Shown here: positions 8,483 to 18,818 of the stretch, one piece after another | Numbering within the stretch: the first letter of the stretch is position 1 | How the letters are laid out: each line of letters opens with the position of its first letter | Assembly (NCBI RefSeq): GCF_001698125.1 | Contig: NZ_CP013854.1 | Coordinates: 2,976,001-3,040,000, forward strand | Direction: 5' to 3' | Source of the DNA: Pseudonocardia sp. HH130630-07 | GTDB lineage: Bacteria > Actinomycetota > Actinomycetes > Mycobacteriales > Pseudonocardiaceae | Length of the DNA: 64,000 bases | Position numbers and translations under genes: made by a program | Notes under the pieces: model-generated | The model's input: the letters and a program-made list of their open reading frames with translations, nothing else | What the model was told of the DNA's origin: nothing | The model's database searches: none

Positions 8483-8505
8483 ACCGGTCGCGCTGTGCGA
8501 CCGGT
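8483..8505 (-). terminator. Hairpin downstream of menE
   Basis: ACCGGTCGC (8483-8491) and its exact complement GCGACCGGT (8497-8505) around a five-base loop, about 30 bases beyond the menE stop on the minus strand. No U-tract, as is common in high-GC actinobacteria. Confidence 0.6.
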
Positions 8506-8534
8506 GCGCGGGGGTGGGACCCGTCGGTCGTGGC

Positions 8535-9698
8535 TCAGTGCGCGGCCGTGAGCAGCGCCGCGACCGCGCGCCGGTCGGGCTTGCCGATCCCGTGCTCGGG
8601 GACGGCCGGGGCCCGGCCGAGCACCCGCGGCACCGCGGCCCGGCCGCAGGCCGCGCGGACCGCGTCCCGCAGCGCCGTGTCGTCCGGTCCGCCGCCCGGA
8701 CCGGCGACGACCAGGGCGGCGACGATCTGGCCCCACTCGTCGTCGGGGAGGCCGACGACGCAGGCCCCGCGGACGCCGGGCACGGACCGGAGCGCCCGCT
8801 CGACGGCGGCCGGGGCGACCTTCACGCCGCCGGTGTTGATCACGTCGTCGGCCCGGCCCAGCACGGTCAGCGTGCCGTCCGGGGCGACGGTGCCGAGGTC
8901 GCTGGTCCGGAACCCGGCCGGTCCGAACGCCGCGGCCGTGTCGCCGGGTGCGCCCAGGTAGCCGGTGGCGAGCACCGGGCCGTCGAGCACGATCCGTCCG
9001 GACCCCGGCTCGATCGAGACCCGGACGCCGTCCAGCGGGGCGCCGTCGTACACGCAGCCCCCGCAGGTCTCGCTCATCCCGTAGGTCGCGACCACCCGGA
9101 TCCCGGCCGCCTCGGCCCGGGTGCGCAGCTCCGGATCGAGCGCGGAGCCCCCGACGAGGACGGCGTCGTAGCCGGCGAGCGCGTGCAGCGGGGCCGACCC
9201 GTGGTCGAGCACCCGGGCCAGCTGGGTCGGGACGAGGCTGGTGTAGCGGCGGCCCCCGTGCCGCATCCGGCCGGTGGCCCGGGCGAGGTCGGCGGGCCGG
9301 AACCCGTCACGGACGTCCTGCACGACCGGGCCGGTGCCGGCGAGCAGCGCCCGGGACAGCACCTGCAGCCCGGCGACGTGCTCGGCGGGCAGGGCCAGCA
9401 GCCACGCACCCGGCCCGCCCAGCCGGTCGTGGGTCGCCGCGGCGGAGGCGCGCAACGCGTCCGCGGTCAGCCCGACGTACTTCGCGTCGCCGGTCGACCC
9501 CGAGGTGGCGACGACGGCGGCGAGCCCGTCCGGCAGCGGCCCGGCGGCGACCGGGGCGGGCGGCGGCGGCTCGGCGCCGGGACGGGCCCGCACCGGCAGC
9601 ACGGCCGGTCCGGTGCCCTCGAGCGCGGCGCCCAGTGCCCCGGTCAGCCGGGTCACCGACTCCGGCGAGCCGTCGACCCCGAGCACCCGCACGTCCAT
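8535..9698 (-). CDS. menE: o-Succinylbenzoate-CoA ligase MenE
   Basis: This 387-residue ANL-superfamily adenylating enzyme activates o-succinylbenzoate to its CoA ester for MenB. The P-loop-like motif VATSGSTGDAKYVGLT is near residue 63. ATYGMSETCGG is the A5-type motif, TSDLG is the A7-type aspartate, and GRADDVINTGGVKV is the hinge region. The C-terminal catalytic lysine lies in HGIGKPDRRAV. It is short for an ANL enzyme, as actinobacterial MenE proteins are. It lies 27 bases after menB in the operon kinase-menB-menE, which ends at the hairpin at 8483-8505. Confidence 0.95.
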   Translation of the reverse strand: MDVRVLGVDGSPESVTRLTGALGAALEGTGPAVLPVRARPGAEPPPPAPVAAGPLPDGLAAVVATSGSTGDAKYVGLTADALRASAAATHDRLGGPGAWLLALPAEHVAGLQVLSRALLAGTGPVVQDVRDGFRPADLARATGRMRHGGRRYTSLVPTQLARVLDHGSAPLHALAGYDAVLVGGSALDPELRTRAEAAGIRVVATYGMSETCGGCVYDGAPLDGVRVSIEPGSGRIVLDGPVLATGYLGAPGDTAAAFGPAGFRTSDLGTVAPDGTLTVLGRADDVINTGGVKVAPAAVERALRSVPGVRGACVVGLPDDEWGQIVAALVVAGPGGGPDDTALRDAVRAACGRAAVPRVLGRAPAVPEHGIGKPDRRAVAALLTAAH

Positions 9699-9725
9699 GG
9701 ACCCAGCCTGCCACCCGGTGGTGAC

Positions 9726-10628
9726 TCAGTAGTGCCAGGGGAACGCCGACCAGTCCGGCGCGCGCTTCTCCAGGAACGAGTCCCGGCCCTCGACGGCCTC
9801 GTCGGTCAGGTAGGCCAGCCGGGTCGCCTCACCGGCGAAGAGCTGCTGGCCGACCAGGCCGTCGTCGGTCAGGTTGAACGCGTACTTGAGCATCCGCTGG
9901 GCCTGCGGGGACTTCCCGTTGATCTCCCTCGCCCACTGCAGGGCGGTGGCCTCCAGCTCGGCGTGCGGCACCACCTCGTTGACCGCGCCCATGTGGTGCA
10001 TCTGCTCGGCGGTGTAGGTCCGGCCGAGGAAGAAGATCTCCCGGGCGAACTTCTGCCCGACCTGCTTGGCCAGGTAGGCCGAGCCGTAACCGCCGTCGAA
10101 CGAGCCGACGTCGGCGTCGGTCTGCTTGAACCGGGCGTGCTCGGCGGAGGCGAGGGTCAGGTCGGCGACCGCGTGCAGGGAGTGCCCGCCGCCGGCGGCC
10201 CACCCGTTGACGACGGCGATCACGACCTTGGGTATGAACCGGATCAGCCGCTGGCACTCCAGGATGTGCAGGCGCCCGGCCCGGCCGCGGTCCACCGTCT
10301 CGGCGGTCTCGCCGGAGGCGTACTGGTAGCCCGAGCGGCCGCGGATGCGCTGGTCGCCGCCGGAGCAGAAGGCGCGCTTGCCGTCCTTGGGCGACGGCCC
10401 GTTCCCGGTCAGCAGCACCGCACCGACGTCGGAGCTGGTGCGGGCGTGCTCCAGCGCGGTGAACAGCTCGTCGACGGTGCCGGGCCGGAAGGCGTTGAGG
10501 ACCTCGGGCCGGTCGAACGCGATCCGCACCGCCCCGGTGTCGACCGCCCGGTGGTAGGTGATGTCGCGGAAGGCGAAGCCCTCCACCGGCTGCCACGCCT
10601 GCGGATCGAAGGTCTCGGAGACTCCCAT
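9726..10628 (-). CDS. menB: 1,4-Dihydroxy-2-naphthoyl-CoA synthase MenB
   Basis: This 300-residue crotonase-fold enzyme cyclises o-succinylbenzoyl-CoA to the naphthoyl-CoA ring. Diagnostic MenB sequences are the oxyanion-hole stretch AFCSGGDQRIRG, VVNGWAAGGGHSLHAVADLT, the catalytic loop KQTDADVGSFDGGYGSAYLA, and the C-terminal DWSAFPWHY. Length and motifs match the mycobacterial enzyme. It begins 10 bases after the end of the kinase gene, so translation is probably coupled, and menE follows. Confidence 0.97.
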   Translation of the reverse strand: MGVSETFDPQAWQPVEGFAFRDITYHRAVDTGAVRIAFDRPEVLNAFRPGTVDELFTALEHARTSSDVGAVLLTGNGPSPKDGKRAFCSGGDQRIRGRSGYQYASGETAETVDRGRAGRLHILECQRLIRFIPKVVIAVVNGWAAGGGHSLHAVADLTLASAEHARFKQTDADVGSFDGGYGSAYLAKQVGQKFAREIFFLGRTYTAEQMHHMGAVNEVVPHAELEATALQWAREINGKSPQAQRMLKYAFNLTDDGLVGQQLFAGEATRLAYLTDEAVEGRDSFLEKRAPDWSAFPWHY

Positions 10629-10638
10629 GATCCGCAGC

Positions 10639-11571
10639 CTAGAGTCCGGGCGCCAGCCGCTCGGCGACCGCGAGGGCGGTGCCGTCGATCGGGCCGTCCT
10701 GCGCGCACCAGACCTCGGACAGCACGCACACCGCGAACCCCCACGCCGTGGCCCGGTCGTGGTCGACGCCGACGGCGTCGGCGAGCCGCTCGATCCGGCC
10801 CGGGGCCCGGTCGGCGAGCACGGCGGGATCGGTGTCGAGCGGGTTGTAGAGCACCTGGCCGCAGTCGTAGCCGGGGTCCCCGACGCGGCCGTGCGGGTCG
10901 ATCGCCAGCCACGGCTCCCGGGTGGCGGCCAGGACGTTGTGGTGGTGCAGGTCGCCGTGCAGCAGTACCTCGCGCGGTGCGGAGTCGCACAGCTCGCGCC
11001 ACAGCCCGGCCGCCGTCGTCACCAGCCGCCGGGGGAGCGGGCCGGCGCCCGGGAAGCGGGCCAGGTGGTCCTCGAACGCGGCCTGCTCGGCCCGGACGTG
11101 CTCCGGCCCGGCCGCCGGCAGCGGGGCCCGGTGCAGCTCGTGCAGCAGGCCGCCGAGCACGCCGACCGCCTCGTCGTCGGGCAGCGTGACGATCTCGTGG
11201 CCGGGGTCGGCGCGTTCGAGCAGCAGCGCGCCGCGCCCCGGGTCGGCCCACAGCAGGCGCACGGCACCGCGGCCGTCGAAGGCGCGCAGGGCGGCGATCT
11301 CGGCGTCGAGATGGCCGTCCGGGACACCGGCCTTGAGCACGGCGGGGGTGCCGTCGGCGCAGGTCACAGCCCGTACGGCGTGGAAGGACTGGGGCAGCGC
11401 CCGGCCGATCTCCAGGTCCAGCTCGGTGGCCAGGCCGTCGAGCAGCGGGTCCAGCGCGGACAGCCAGGCGACGCCGGCGGCGCCCCAGGTCCGGGACACG
11501 GTCGGGTGCAGGTCGTCGCGCAGGGATCCGGTCACGGCGTCGAACCTGGCGGTGGCGCCGGACGGGGGCAA
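10639..11571 (-). CDS. APH(6)/hydroxyurea-phosphotransferase-type small-molecule kinase
   Basis: This protein of about 310 residues has an aminoglycoside-phosphotransferase fold. Visible motifs are the nucleotide-binding lysine region GTPAVLKAGVPDG, the Brenner-type catalytic loop LLHGDLHHHNVLAA and the metal-binding WLAIDPHGRVGDPGYDCG. These fit the streptomycin 6-kinase/hydroxyurea kinase subfamily. The natural substrate cannot be read from the sequence, and antibiotic resistance should not be assumed. It is the first gene of the unit with menB and menE, 10 bases upstream of menB. A later GTG near 11535 could be the real start. Confidence 0.8.
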   Translation of the reverse strand: MPPSGATARFDAVTGSLRDDLHPTVSRTWGAAGVAWLSALDPLLDGLATELDLEIGRALPQSFHAVRAVTCADGTPAVLKAGVPDGHLDAEIAALRAFDGRGAVRLLWADPGRGALLLERADPGHEIVTLPDDEAVGVLGGLLHELHRAPLPAAGPEHVRAEQAAFEDHLARFPGAGPLPRRLVTTAAGLWRELCDSAPREVLLHGDLHHHNVLAATREPWLAIDPHGRVGDPGYDCGQVLYNPLDTDPAVLADRAPGRIERLADAVGVDHDRATAWGFAVCVLSEVWCAQDGPIDGTALAVAERLAPGL

Positions 11572-11663
11572 CGGGTTTCCGCGCCGCGGTCCGGTCGCGG
11601 GCCGATCCGGACCCGGCCAGACTCACCACGAGGACCCCGCAGCGCCGCACCCTGGAGGCACCC

Positions 11664-12953
11664 GTGTCGCAGCCCGCCGGTACCGAGGAGAAGATCTTCA
11701 CCTGGGGCGCGCCGCCGCTGAAGTTCGGCGCCGGGGCGGTCGACGAGATCGGCTTCGAGATGACCGCCTACGGCTCGACCCGGGTGCTCGTCGTCACCGA
11801 CCGGGGGGTGCGCCGGACCGGGGTCGCGGACCGGATCGCCGAGTCCCTGCACGCGGCCGGGATCACCGCGGAGGTCTTCGACGACGTGCACGTCGAGCCG
11901 ACCGACGACTCGCTGGTCAAGGCCACCGAGTACGCCCGCGCACAGGGGCCGTGGGACGGCTTCGTCGCCGTCGGCGGCGGGTCCGCGATCGACACCGCCA
12001 AGGCGATCAACCTGCTCACCTCGGGCCCCGGCGAGCTCATGGACTACGTGAACGCGCCGATCGGTGCGGCGAAGGCCCCGGACGGCCCGCTGGCCCCGCT
12101 GGTCGCCGTCCCGACGACGGCCGGCACCGGCTCGGAGTCCACCGCGATGTGCGTGCTGGACATCCTGTCGATGAAGGTCAAGACGGGGATCAGCCACTGG
12201 CGGCTGCGGCCCGCACTGGCCGTCGTCGACCCGCTGGTGTCGCTGTCGCTGCCGCCGGAGGTCACCGCGGCGTCCGGGATGGACATCGTCTGCCACGCGC
12301 TGGAGTCCTACACCGCGCGCTGGTACGCGACCTACGAGCGGAAGTCGCCCGAGCAGCGGGTCACCTACTGCGGGTCGAACCCGGTGTCGGACCTGTGGTG
12401 CGAGAAGGCGATGACGCTGCTCGCCCGGTCCTTCCGCACCGCGGTGCACCACGGCGCCGACGACATCGACGCCCGCACGGACATGATGATGGCCGCGACG
12501 TTCGCCGGGATGGGCTTCGGCAACTCCGGCGTGCACATCCCGCACGCCAACGCCTACCCGATCGCCGGGATGGTCCGGGACTTCACACCGTCCGGCTACC
12601 CGCAGGACGAGCCGCTGGTCCCGCACGGCATGGCCGTGTCGCTGACCGCACCGGAAGCGTTCCGGTTCACCTTCGACTCCGCCCCGCAGCGGCACCTGCG
12701 GGCGGCGGAGCTGATGGACCCGGGCGCCGAGGCGCAGCGCGACGAGCGCGAGCAGCTCCCGTCGGTGCTCGTCGGCCTGATGCGCGACATCGGGATCCCG
12801 AACGGCATCGGCGGGGTCGGCTACTCCGAGTCCGACGTCGCGGACCTGGTCCCCGGCACGATGAAGCAGCAGCGGCTGCTCGCGACCTGCCCGCACACCC
12901 CGACCGAGGACGACATCGCCGGGATCCTCACCCGGTCCGTGCAGAACTGGTGA
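11664..12953 (+). CDS. Iron-dependent alcohol dehydrogenase family, hydroxyacid-oxoacid transhydrogenase-like
   Basis: This is a 429-residue group III (iron-type) alcohol dehydrogenase. The nucleotide site is GFVAVGGGSAIDTAKAINL, with PTTAGTGSESTAMCV after it. Metal-binding residues lie in ASGMDIVCHALESYTARWY and in the later HIPHANAYPIAG and PHGMAVSLTAP. The long segment around STEXX-RWYATYERKSPEQR and the total length resemble the hydroxyacid-oxoacid transhydrogenase (ADHFE1) subgroup, which moves hydride between 4-hydroxybutyrate and 2-oxoglutarate. A GTG start with GGAGG just upstream is convincing. It is divergent from the kinase-men operon across a 92-base gap. An ordinary alcohol dehydrogenase is the alternative. 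Confidence 0.82.
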   Translation: MSQPAGTEEKIFTWGAPPLKFGAGAVDEIGFEMTAYGSTRVLVVTDRGVRRTGVADRIAESLHAAGITAEVFDDVHVEPTDDSLVKATEYARAQGPWDGFVAVGGGSAIDTAKAINLLTSGPGELMDYVNAPIGAAKAPDGPLAPLVAVPTTAGTGSESTAMCVLDILSMKVKTGISHWRLRPALAVVDPLVSLSLPPEVTAASGMDIVCHALESYTARWYATYERKSPEQRVTYCGSNPVSDLWCEKAMTLLARSFRTAVHHGADDIDARTDMMMAATFAGMGFGNSGVHIPHANAYPIAGMVRDFTPSGYPQDEPLVPHGMAVSLTAPEAFRFTFDSAPQRHLRAAELMDPGAEAQRDEREQLPSVLVGLMRDIGIPNGIGGVGYSESDVADLVPGTMKQQRLLATCPHTPTEDDIAGILTRSVQNW

Positions 12954-13013
12954 CCCGCCGCAGCCGATCTCGGGCACTGTGGAGGTGACCGGCACGGCGA
13001 GCGGGGAGGCACG

Positions 13014-13859
13014 ATGGGCGAGCACCGGCGGGCACTGGTCCTGGGCGGGGGCGGGCAGACCGGCATCGCCTGGATGTACGGGCTGCTCGCGGGGCTCGCG
13101 GCGGACGGGATCGACCTGACCGGGGCCGACCTCGTCGTCGGTACCTCGGCGGGGTCCGCGGTGGGGGCGAACGTGGCCGCCGGCCGGGACGTCCAGGCGT
13201 TGCTGGCCGCCCAGCTCACCCCGCCCGAGGGGGAGATCGCCGCGCACCTCGGGCTGCGGCTCGCGGCCCGCTACGGGATCGCCGCGCTGGCCGGCCCCCG
13301 GGACGCGCGCCGGGTCCGCGCCCGGATCGGGCGGATGGCGCTGGCCACCGGCACGGTGCCCGAGTCCGACCGGCTCGCCACGATCGGCGCCCGGCTCGGC
13401 GGCGCGGACTGGCCCACCGATCGGGAGCTGCGGATCACCGCGGTCGACGCGCACACCGGCGACTTCCGGGTGTTCACCCGCGACGACGGGGTGCCGCTCG
13501 CCACGGCGGTCGCCGCCAGCTGCGCCGTCCCCGGGGTGTGGCCGCCGGTGTCGGCCGCCGGCACCCGCTGGATCGACGGTGGGGTGCGGTCCATGGCGAA
13601 CGCCGATCTCGCCGCCGGGTACGGGCGGGTCGTCGTCCTCGCGCCGATGAGCGGTGGTCTCGGCTCGGCCGTCCCGCCCCGGGTGCAGGCCGAGGCGCTC
13701 GGCGCGCTGGGGAGGGTGGCGTTCGTCGAGCCGGACCGGCGGTCGCGCCGGGCCTTCGGGCGCAACGTGCTCGATCCCGCCCGCCGTCCCGGCGCGGCCC
13801 GGGCCGGCCGGGCCCAGTCGGCGGCCGTCGCGGCGGAGGTCGCCAGGGTCTGGCGCTGA
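13014..13859 (+). CDS. Patatin-like phospholipase
   Basis: This is a 281-residue patatin-fold acyl hydrolase. The oxyanion-hole glycines are in LVLGGGGQTGIAWMYG, the nucleophile elbow is VGTSAGSAVGA (GxSxG, Ser near residue 46), and the catalytic aspartate is in RWIDGGVRS (DGG). No signal peptide or membrane segment is seen, so it is probably cytoplasmic and acts on lipids at the membrane. ATG 13014 has GGGAGG upstream. It follows the dehydrogenase by 60 bases on the same strand and may be co-transcribed. Confidence 0.92.
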   Translation: MGEHRRALVLGGGGQTGIAWMYGLLAGLAADGIDLTGADLVVGTSAGSAVGANVAAGRDVQALLAAQLTPPEGEIAAHLGLRLAARYGIAALAGPRDARRVRARIGRMALATGTVPESDRLATIGARLGGADWPTDRELRITAVDAHTGDFRVFTRDDGVPLATAVAASCAVPGVWPPVSAAGTRWIDGGVRSMANADLAAGYGRVVVLAPMSGGLGSAVPPRVQAEALGALGRVAFVEPDRRSRRAFGRNVLDPARRPGAARAGRAQSAAVAAEVARVWR

Positions 13860-13938
13860 GCCGTCCCGGCGCTATTCCCGGTCGAGGCCCATCCCACGCC
13901 GAGGCATGCGGCGGTGCGGACCGGGGTAGACCCCGGTC

Positions 13939-14763
13939 ATGTCTGTCCCCACCATCAAGCTGAACGACGGCCGCGAGATCCCCCAGCTCGGGTTCGGCGT
14001 CTTCCAGATCGAGCCGGGCCACACCGCGGACAAGGTGCAGGCGGCCTTCGACGTGGGCTACCGGCACATCGACACCGCGCAGATGTACGGCAACGAGGAG
14101 GCCGTCGGGAAGGCCATCGCCGACTCCGGCATCCCGCGCGACGAGCTGTGGGTCACGACCAAGCTGGACAACCCCGGCCACAGCCGGGCCGACGCCGTGT
14201 CCTGGCTCGACGGCAGCCTGTCCCGGCTCGGCCTCGACCACGTCGACCTCTACCTGATCCACTGGCCGCGGCCGGCCGAGGACCGCTACGTCGAGACCTG
14301 GCAGGGCCTCGAGGACGCGAAGCAGGCGGGCAAGGTCCGCTCGATCGGCGTCTCGAACTTCCAGGTCGCGCACCTGGACCGGCTCGCCAGGGAGACCTCG
14401 ACGGTGCCCGCGGTCAACCAGATCGAGTTCCACCCGAACCTGGTCCAGCGTGAGCTGCGCGAGTACCACCAGCAGCACGGCATCGCGACCGAGGCGTGGA
14501 GCCCGATCGGCCAGGGCAAGGGCCTGCTCGACGCCCCGGAGCTGACCGAGCTGGCCGAGAAGTACGACCGGTCCGCCGCGCAGGTCGTGCTCCGCTGGCA
14601 CGTCCAGCTCGGGAACATCGTGTTCCCGAAGTCGAACAACCCGGAGCGGATCAAGGAGAACTTCGAGATCTTCGACTTCTCCCTGAGCGAGGACGACATC
14701 GCCTCGATCGAGAAGCTGCACACCGGCAAGCGGATCGGCCCGGATCCCGACGACTTCGGCTGA
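13939..14763 (+). CDS. Aldo/keto reductase (2,5-diketo-D-gluconate reductase type)
   Basis: This is a 274-residue NADPH-dependent TIM-barrel reductase. The catalytic tetrad is visible: D and Y in GYRHIDTAQMYGNEEAVG, K in VTTKLDNPGHSR, and H in YLIHWPRP. Cofactor-binding sequences VNQIEFHPN and PKSNNPERIKENFEIFDF are intact. The closest family type is the actinobacterial diketogluconate reductase group, which reduces a range of carbonyls. It is single-domain and cytoplasmic. A hairpin follows at 14780. Confidence 0.95.
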   Translation: MSVPTIKLNDGREIPQLGFGVFQIEPGHTADKVQAAFDVGYRHIDTAQMYGNEEAVGKAIADSGIPRDELWVTTKLDNPGHSRADAVSWLDGSLSRLGLDHVDLYLIHWPRPAEDRYVETWQGLEDAKQAGKVRSIGVSNFQVAHLDRLARETSTVPAVNQIEFHPNLVQRELREYHQQHGIATEAWSPIGQGKGLLDAPELTELAEKYDRSAAQVVLRWHVQLGNIVFPKSNNPERIKENFEIFDFSLSEDDIASIEKLHTGKRIGPDPDDFG

Positions 14764-14779
14764 GCGCGCGCCGTCGGGG

Positions 14780-14808
14780 TGCCCGGCATCCCCTCGGGGT
14801 GCCGGGCA
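14780..14808 (+). terminator. Hairpin after the aldo/keto reductase gene
   Basis: TGCCCGGCATCCCC (14780-14793) pairs with GGGGTGCCGGGCA (14796-14808) with one bulge or wobble. It starts 17 bases after the stop codon. Confidence 0.6.
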
Positions 14809-14941
14809 TCGCCCGTTCGGGGGGTGGTGACGCGGGTCACTCACCGCTTTCCCGGAGGGCACGGCGTCACGGAGCCCCCGATCGTGATCGTTCTCCGGTC
14901 CCGCGGTGGACGTGATCGCCGGCGTCCGTACGGTGGGGACG

Positions 14942-15253
14942 ATGTTGGCGATCACCGAGAACGCCGCCGAGGCGATCAAGACCCTGAGCACCGACGCCGA
15001 GCTGCCCGACGACGGGGGCCTGCGCATCACCGCGCCGGACCCGGCGCAGGGCCTCGAGCTCGCGCTCGCCCAGACGGCCGACGACTCCGACACCGTCCTG
15101 CGCGGGGAGGGCATCACCGTCTTCCTGGAGCCGACCGCGGCGCAGATCCTGGACGACAAGGTCCTCGACGTGCAGCCGGTCACCACCGAGGGCGGCGAGG
15201 AGGAACTGCGCTTCGCGATCGTCGCGCAGACCGAGGAGCCGGACGAGTCCTGA
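14942..15253 (+). CDS. HesB/IscA-like protein without cysteines
   Basis: This 103-residue protein has the A-type carrier fold pattern: MLAITENAAEAIKTL at the start, GLRITAPDPAQGLELALA, then ITVFLEPTAAQILDDKVLDV. True IscA/HesB/ErpA proteins carry three conserved cysteines that bind an Fe-S cluster; this one has no cysteine at all. It therefore cannot bind a cluster in the usual way and belongs to a divergent actinobacterial branch of unknown role. ATG 14942 is chosen because similarity begins there. Convergent with the ABC-F gene, with a strong hairpin between. Confidence 0.8.
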   Translation: MLAITENAAEAIKTLSTDAELPDDGGLRITAPDPAQGLELALAQTADDSDTVLRGEGITVFLEPTAAQILDDKVLDVQPVTTEGGEEELRFAIVAQTEEPDES

Positions 15254-15276
15254 CCCCGCACCACCCCGCTCGACCC

Positions 15277-15323
15277 ACTCATGGAGCTTCGGCCCGGTAT
15301 CGCCGGGCTGAAGCTCCATGAGT
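15277..15323. terminator. Strong 21-base-pair hairpin between convergent genes
   Basis: Arms 15277-15297 and 15303-15323 are complementary over 21 bases with one G-T type mismatch around a five-base loop. It lies between the stops of the HesB-like gene and the ABC-F gene and can terminate both. Confidence 0.8.
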
Positions 15324-15358
15324 GCGTTCGGGGGCGGGGCGGGGCGGGGCGGGCGGGC

Positions 15359-17005
<1,647 letters not shown>

Positions 17006-17019
17006 CTCGGTCGCAGACG

Positions 17020-18009
17020 CTACCCGGTGGCCCGCTCCCGCTCGCGGGCGTGGATGCGGCGCACGACGTCGGTGATGTCGGGCTCGGAGATCGAGAGGTC
17101 CCGCACGTCGGCCCGGGCCCCGATCTCGGCCAGCACCCGGGCCGCGGTGGTCCGGTCGGGGTCGAACGCGAGCCGCTGGCGCAGGCCGTCCGCCTCGCTG
17201 TCGACGTGCCGGGTGTCGGTGACGCCGGTGAGGTCGGCCGCCGGCCGTTCCAGGTCGACGGTGAGCACCCGCTCCGCCCGGACCGTGCGGGACAGCCCGG
17301 ACAGCGCGCCGTCGTAGAGCGTCCGGCCGCGGTCGAGCACCAGCACCCGGTCGCAGAGCCGTTCGACGTCGTCCATGTCGTGCGTGGTCAGCAGCAGCGT
17401 GGTGCCGTGCCGGGCGCGCTCGCCGATCAGGAACTCGTGCAGCCGCTGCTTGGACAGCACGTCGAGCCCGATCGTCGGCTCGTCGAGGATCACCAGGCGG
17501 GGCCGGTGCATCAGGGCGGCGGCCAGCTCGGCGCGCATCCGCTGGCCGAGCGAGAGCTGCCGGACCGGCGCGGCGAGGAACTCCCCGAGGTCGAGGGTCT
17601 CGACCAGCTCCGCGGTGCGGCTCCGCTCGTCGGCGGGACCGAGCCGGTGCACGGCGGCCAGGATGGACAGCGAGTCGCGCACCGGCAGGTCCCACCACAG
17701 CTGCGACCGCTGCCCGAACACCACGCCGACCTCCCTGGCGACCGCGCGGCGCCCGGCGACCGGCTCGCGGCCGCAGGTCCGGACGGTCCCCGCGGTCGGC
17801 ACCAGGATCCCGACCAGCATCTTGATCGTCGTGGACTTCCCGGCGCCGTTCGCGCCGATGTACCCGACGGCCTCGCCGGCGTCGATCCGCAGGTCCAGGT
17901 CCACGACGGCCGGGACGTCGACCCGGGTCCGCAGCAGCCGCCGCCCCTCCCGGACCCGGCGGACGAACGTCCGGGTCAGACCGTCGGTCTCGATGATCGG
18001 TCGGTTCAT
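17020..18009 (-). CDS. ABC-2 exporter ATP-binding protein
   Basis: This is a 329-residue ATPase with Walker A GANGAGKSTTIKML, Q-loop FGQRSQLWWDLP, signature LSLGQRMRAELA, Walker B LVILDEPTIGLD and H-loop TTHDMDD. A C-terminal ~90-residue domain follows the core, as in exporters of the DrrA type. Its ATG overlaps the stop of the preceding permease gene (ATGA at 18006-18009). With the two permeases it forms a three-gene exporter unit similar to those annotated as viologen-type exporters. Substrate unknown. Confidence 0.92.
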   Translation of the reverse strand: MNRPIIETDGLTRTFVRRVREGRRLLRTRVDVPAVVDLDLRIDAGEAVGYIGANGAGKSTTIKMLVGILVPTAGTVRTCGREPVAGRRAVAREVGVVFGQRSQLWWDLPVRDSLSILAAVHRLGPADERSRTAELVETLDLGEFLAAPVRQLSLGQRMRAELAAALMHRPRLVILDEPTIGLDVLSKQRLHEFLIGERARHGTTLLLTTHDMDDVERLCDRVLVLDRGRTLYDGALSGLSRTVRAERVLTVDLERPAADLTGVTDTRHVDSEADGLRQRLAFDPDRTTAARVLAEIGARADVRDLSISEPDITDVVRRIHARERERATG

Positions 18010-18818
18010 CCACCCGCTCCCTGGTAGTGCCGGACGCCGAGCCGCCAGGTGCCCAGCGCGAACATCCACATCCACAGCGCGGCCACCGGGGCGCACCAGC
18101 CGAGCCAGGTCGGCAGCCAGTCCGGGCCCGGCAGGCCGAGCAGCAGCAACGCCGGCAGGTAGCCGGTGAACGCCACCGGGAACAGGAACCCGAACACCAC
18201 CCGGGCCGGTCCGGGCCAGACGCTCGCCGGCTGGCTCCCGGCGTAGCGGCCGCCGTAGGTGAACGCGTTCGTGGTCTCCGCGGCGTGCACGAGGAAGAAC
18301 TGCGCCCCGCCCGCCCACACGAACATCGCGGTGTAGATCGCGATCCCGCTGGGCACGGCGACGAGCAGCACGGCGACCGCGCGGGCGTCCAGCTCGACGT
18401 CGTTCACCACCAGCGCCGCGACCACGGCCCCGGCGCCGAACAGGATCCGGGTGAGCCTGCGCAGGGCGATGTCGCTGGTCGCCAGCTGGGCGAGCAACGG
18501 CTGCGGCCGCAGGTGGAAGACGTCGAGGGTGCCCTCGCGCAGGTAGGTCGGCAGGTTGTCCAGGTGCCCGACGAGCAGGTCGGCCGTCGCGAACGTCAGC
18601 TCGGCCAGCCCGAACACCAGCAGGACGGCCGGGAACGTCAGCCTGCCCAGCGCCGGGACGTTGTGGAACAGCACCCAGATCTCGGCCAGCTCGACCAGGC
18701 TGACCAGTCCGGTCCCGGCCAGGTCGGTCGCGAACGACACCCGGTACGCGGTCTGGGCCCGGACGCGCGACGCCAGCACCGCCCGGTACGGCGCCAGCGG
18801 GCCGCGGGCCTCAGCCAC
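18006..18818 (-). CDS. ABC-2 exporter permease 2
   Basis: This is a 270-residue membrane protein with about six hydrophobic helices and the family sequence LREGTLDVFHLRPQPLLAQL, typical of ABC2_membrane_6 (DUF990-like) permeases. It overlaps the upstream permease gene by 8 bases and the ATPase gene by 4, so all three are translated as a unit. It is one half of a heterodimeric transmembrane channel. Confidence 0.88.
   Translation of the reverse strand: MAEARGPLAPYRAVLASRVRAQTAYRVSFATDLAGTGLVSLVELAEIWVLFHNVPALGRLTFPAVLLVFGLAELTFATADLLVGHLDNLPTYLREGTLDVFHLRPQPLLAQLATSDIALRRLTRILFGAGAVVAALVVNDVELDARAVAVLLVAVPSGIAIYTAMFVWAGGAQFFLVHAAETTNAFTYGGRYAGSQPASVWPGPARVVFGFLFPVAFTGYLPALLLLGLPGPDWLPTWLGWCAPVAALWMWMFALGTWRLGVRHYQGAGG

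Noticed and set aside
8343..11189. 948-codon open frame on the plus strand
   Set aside because: It lies opposite menE, menB and the kinase gene, all of which have clear family motifs. The frame itself is low-complexity.
10639..11571. Antibiotic resistance gene
   Set aside because: The kinase fold is clear, but it sits in an operon with menB and menE and no substrate can be inferred, so resistance was not claimed.
13014..13859. Patatin as a CapV-type effector of a cyclic-nucleotide defence system
   Set aside because: No cyclase partner is next to it, it lies in core chromosome, and its composition matches housekeeping genes.
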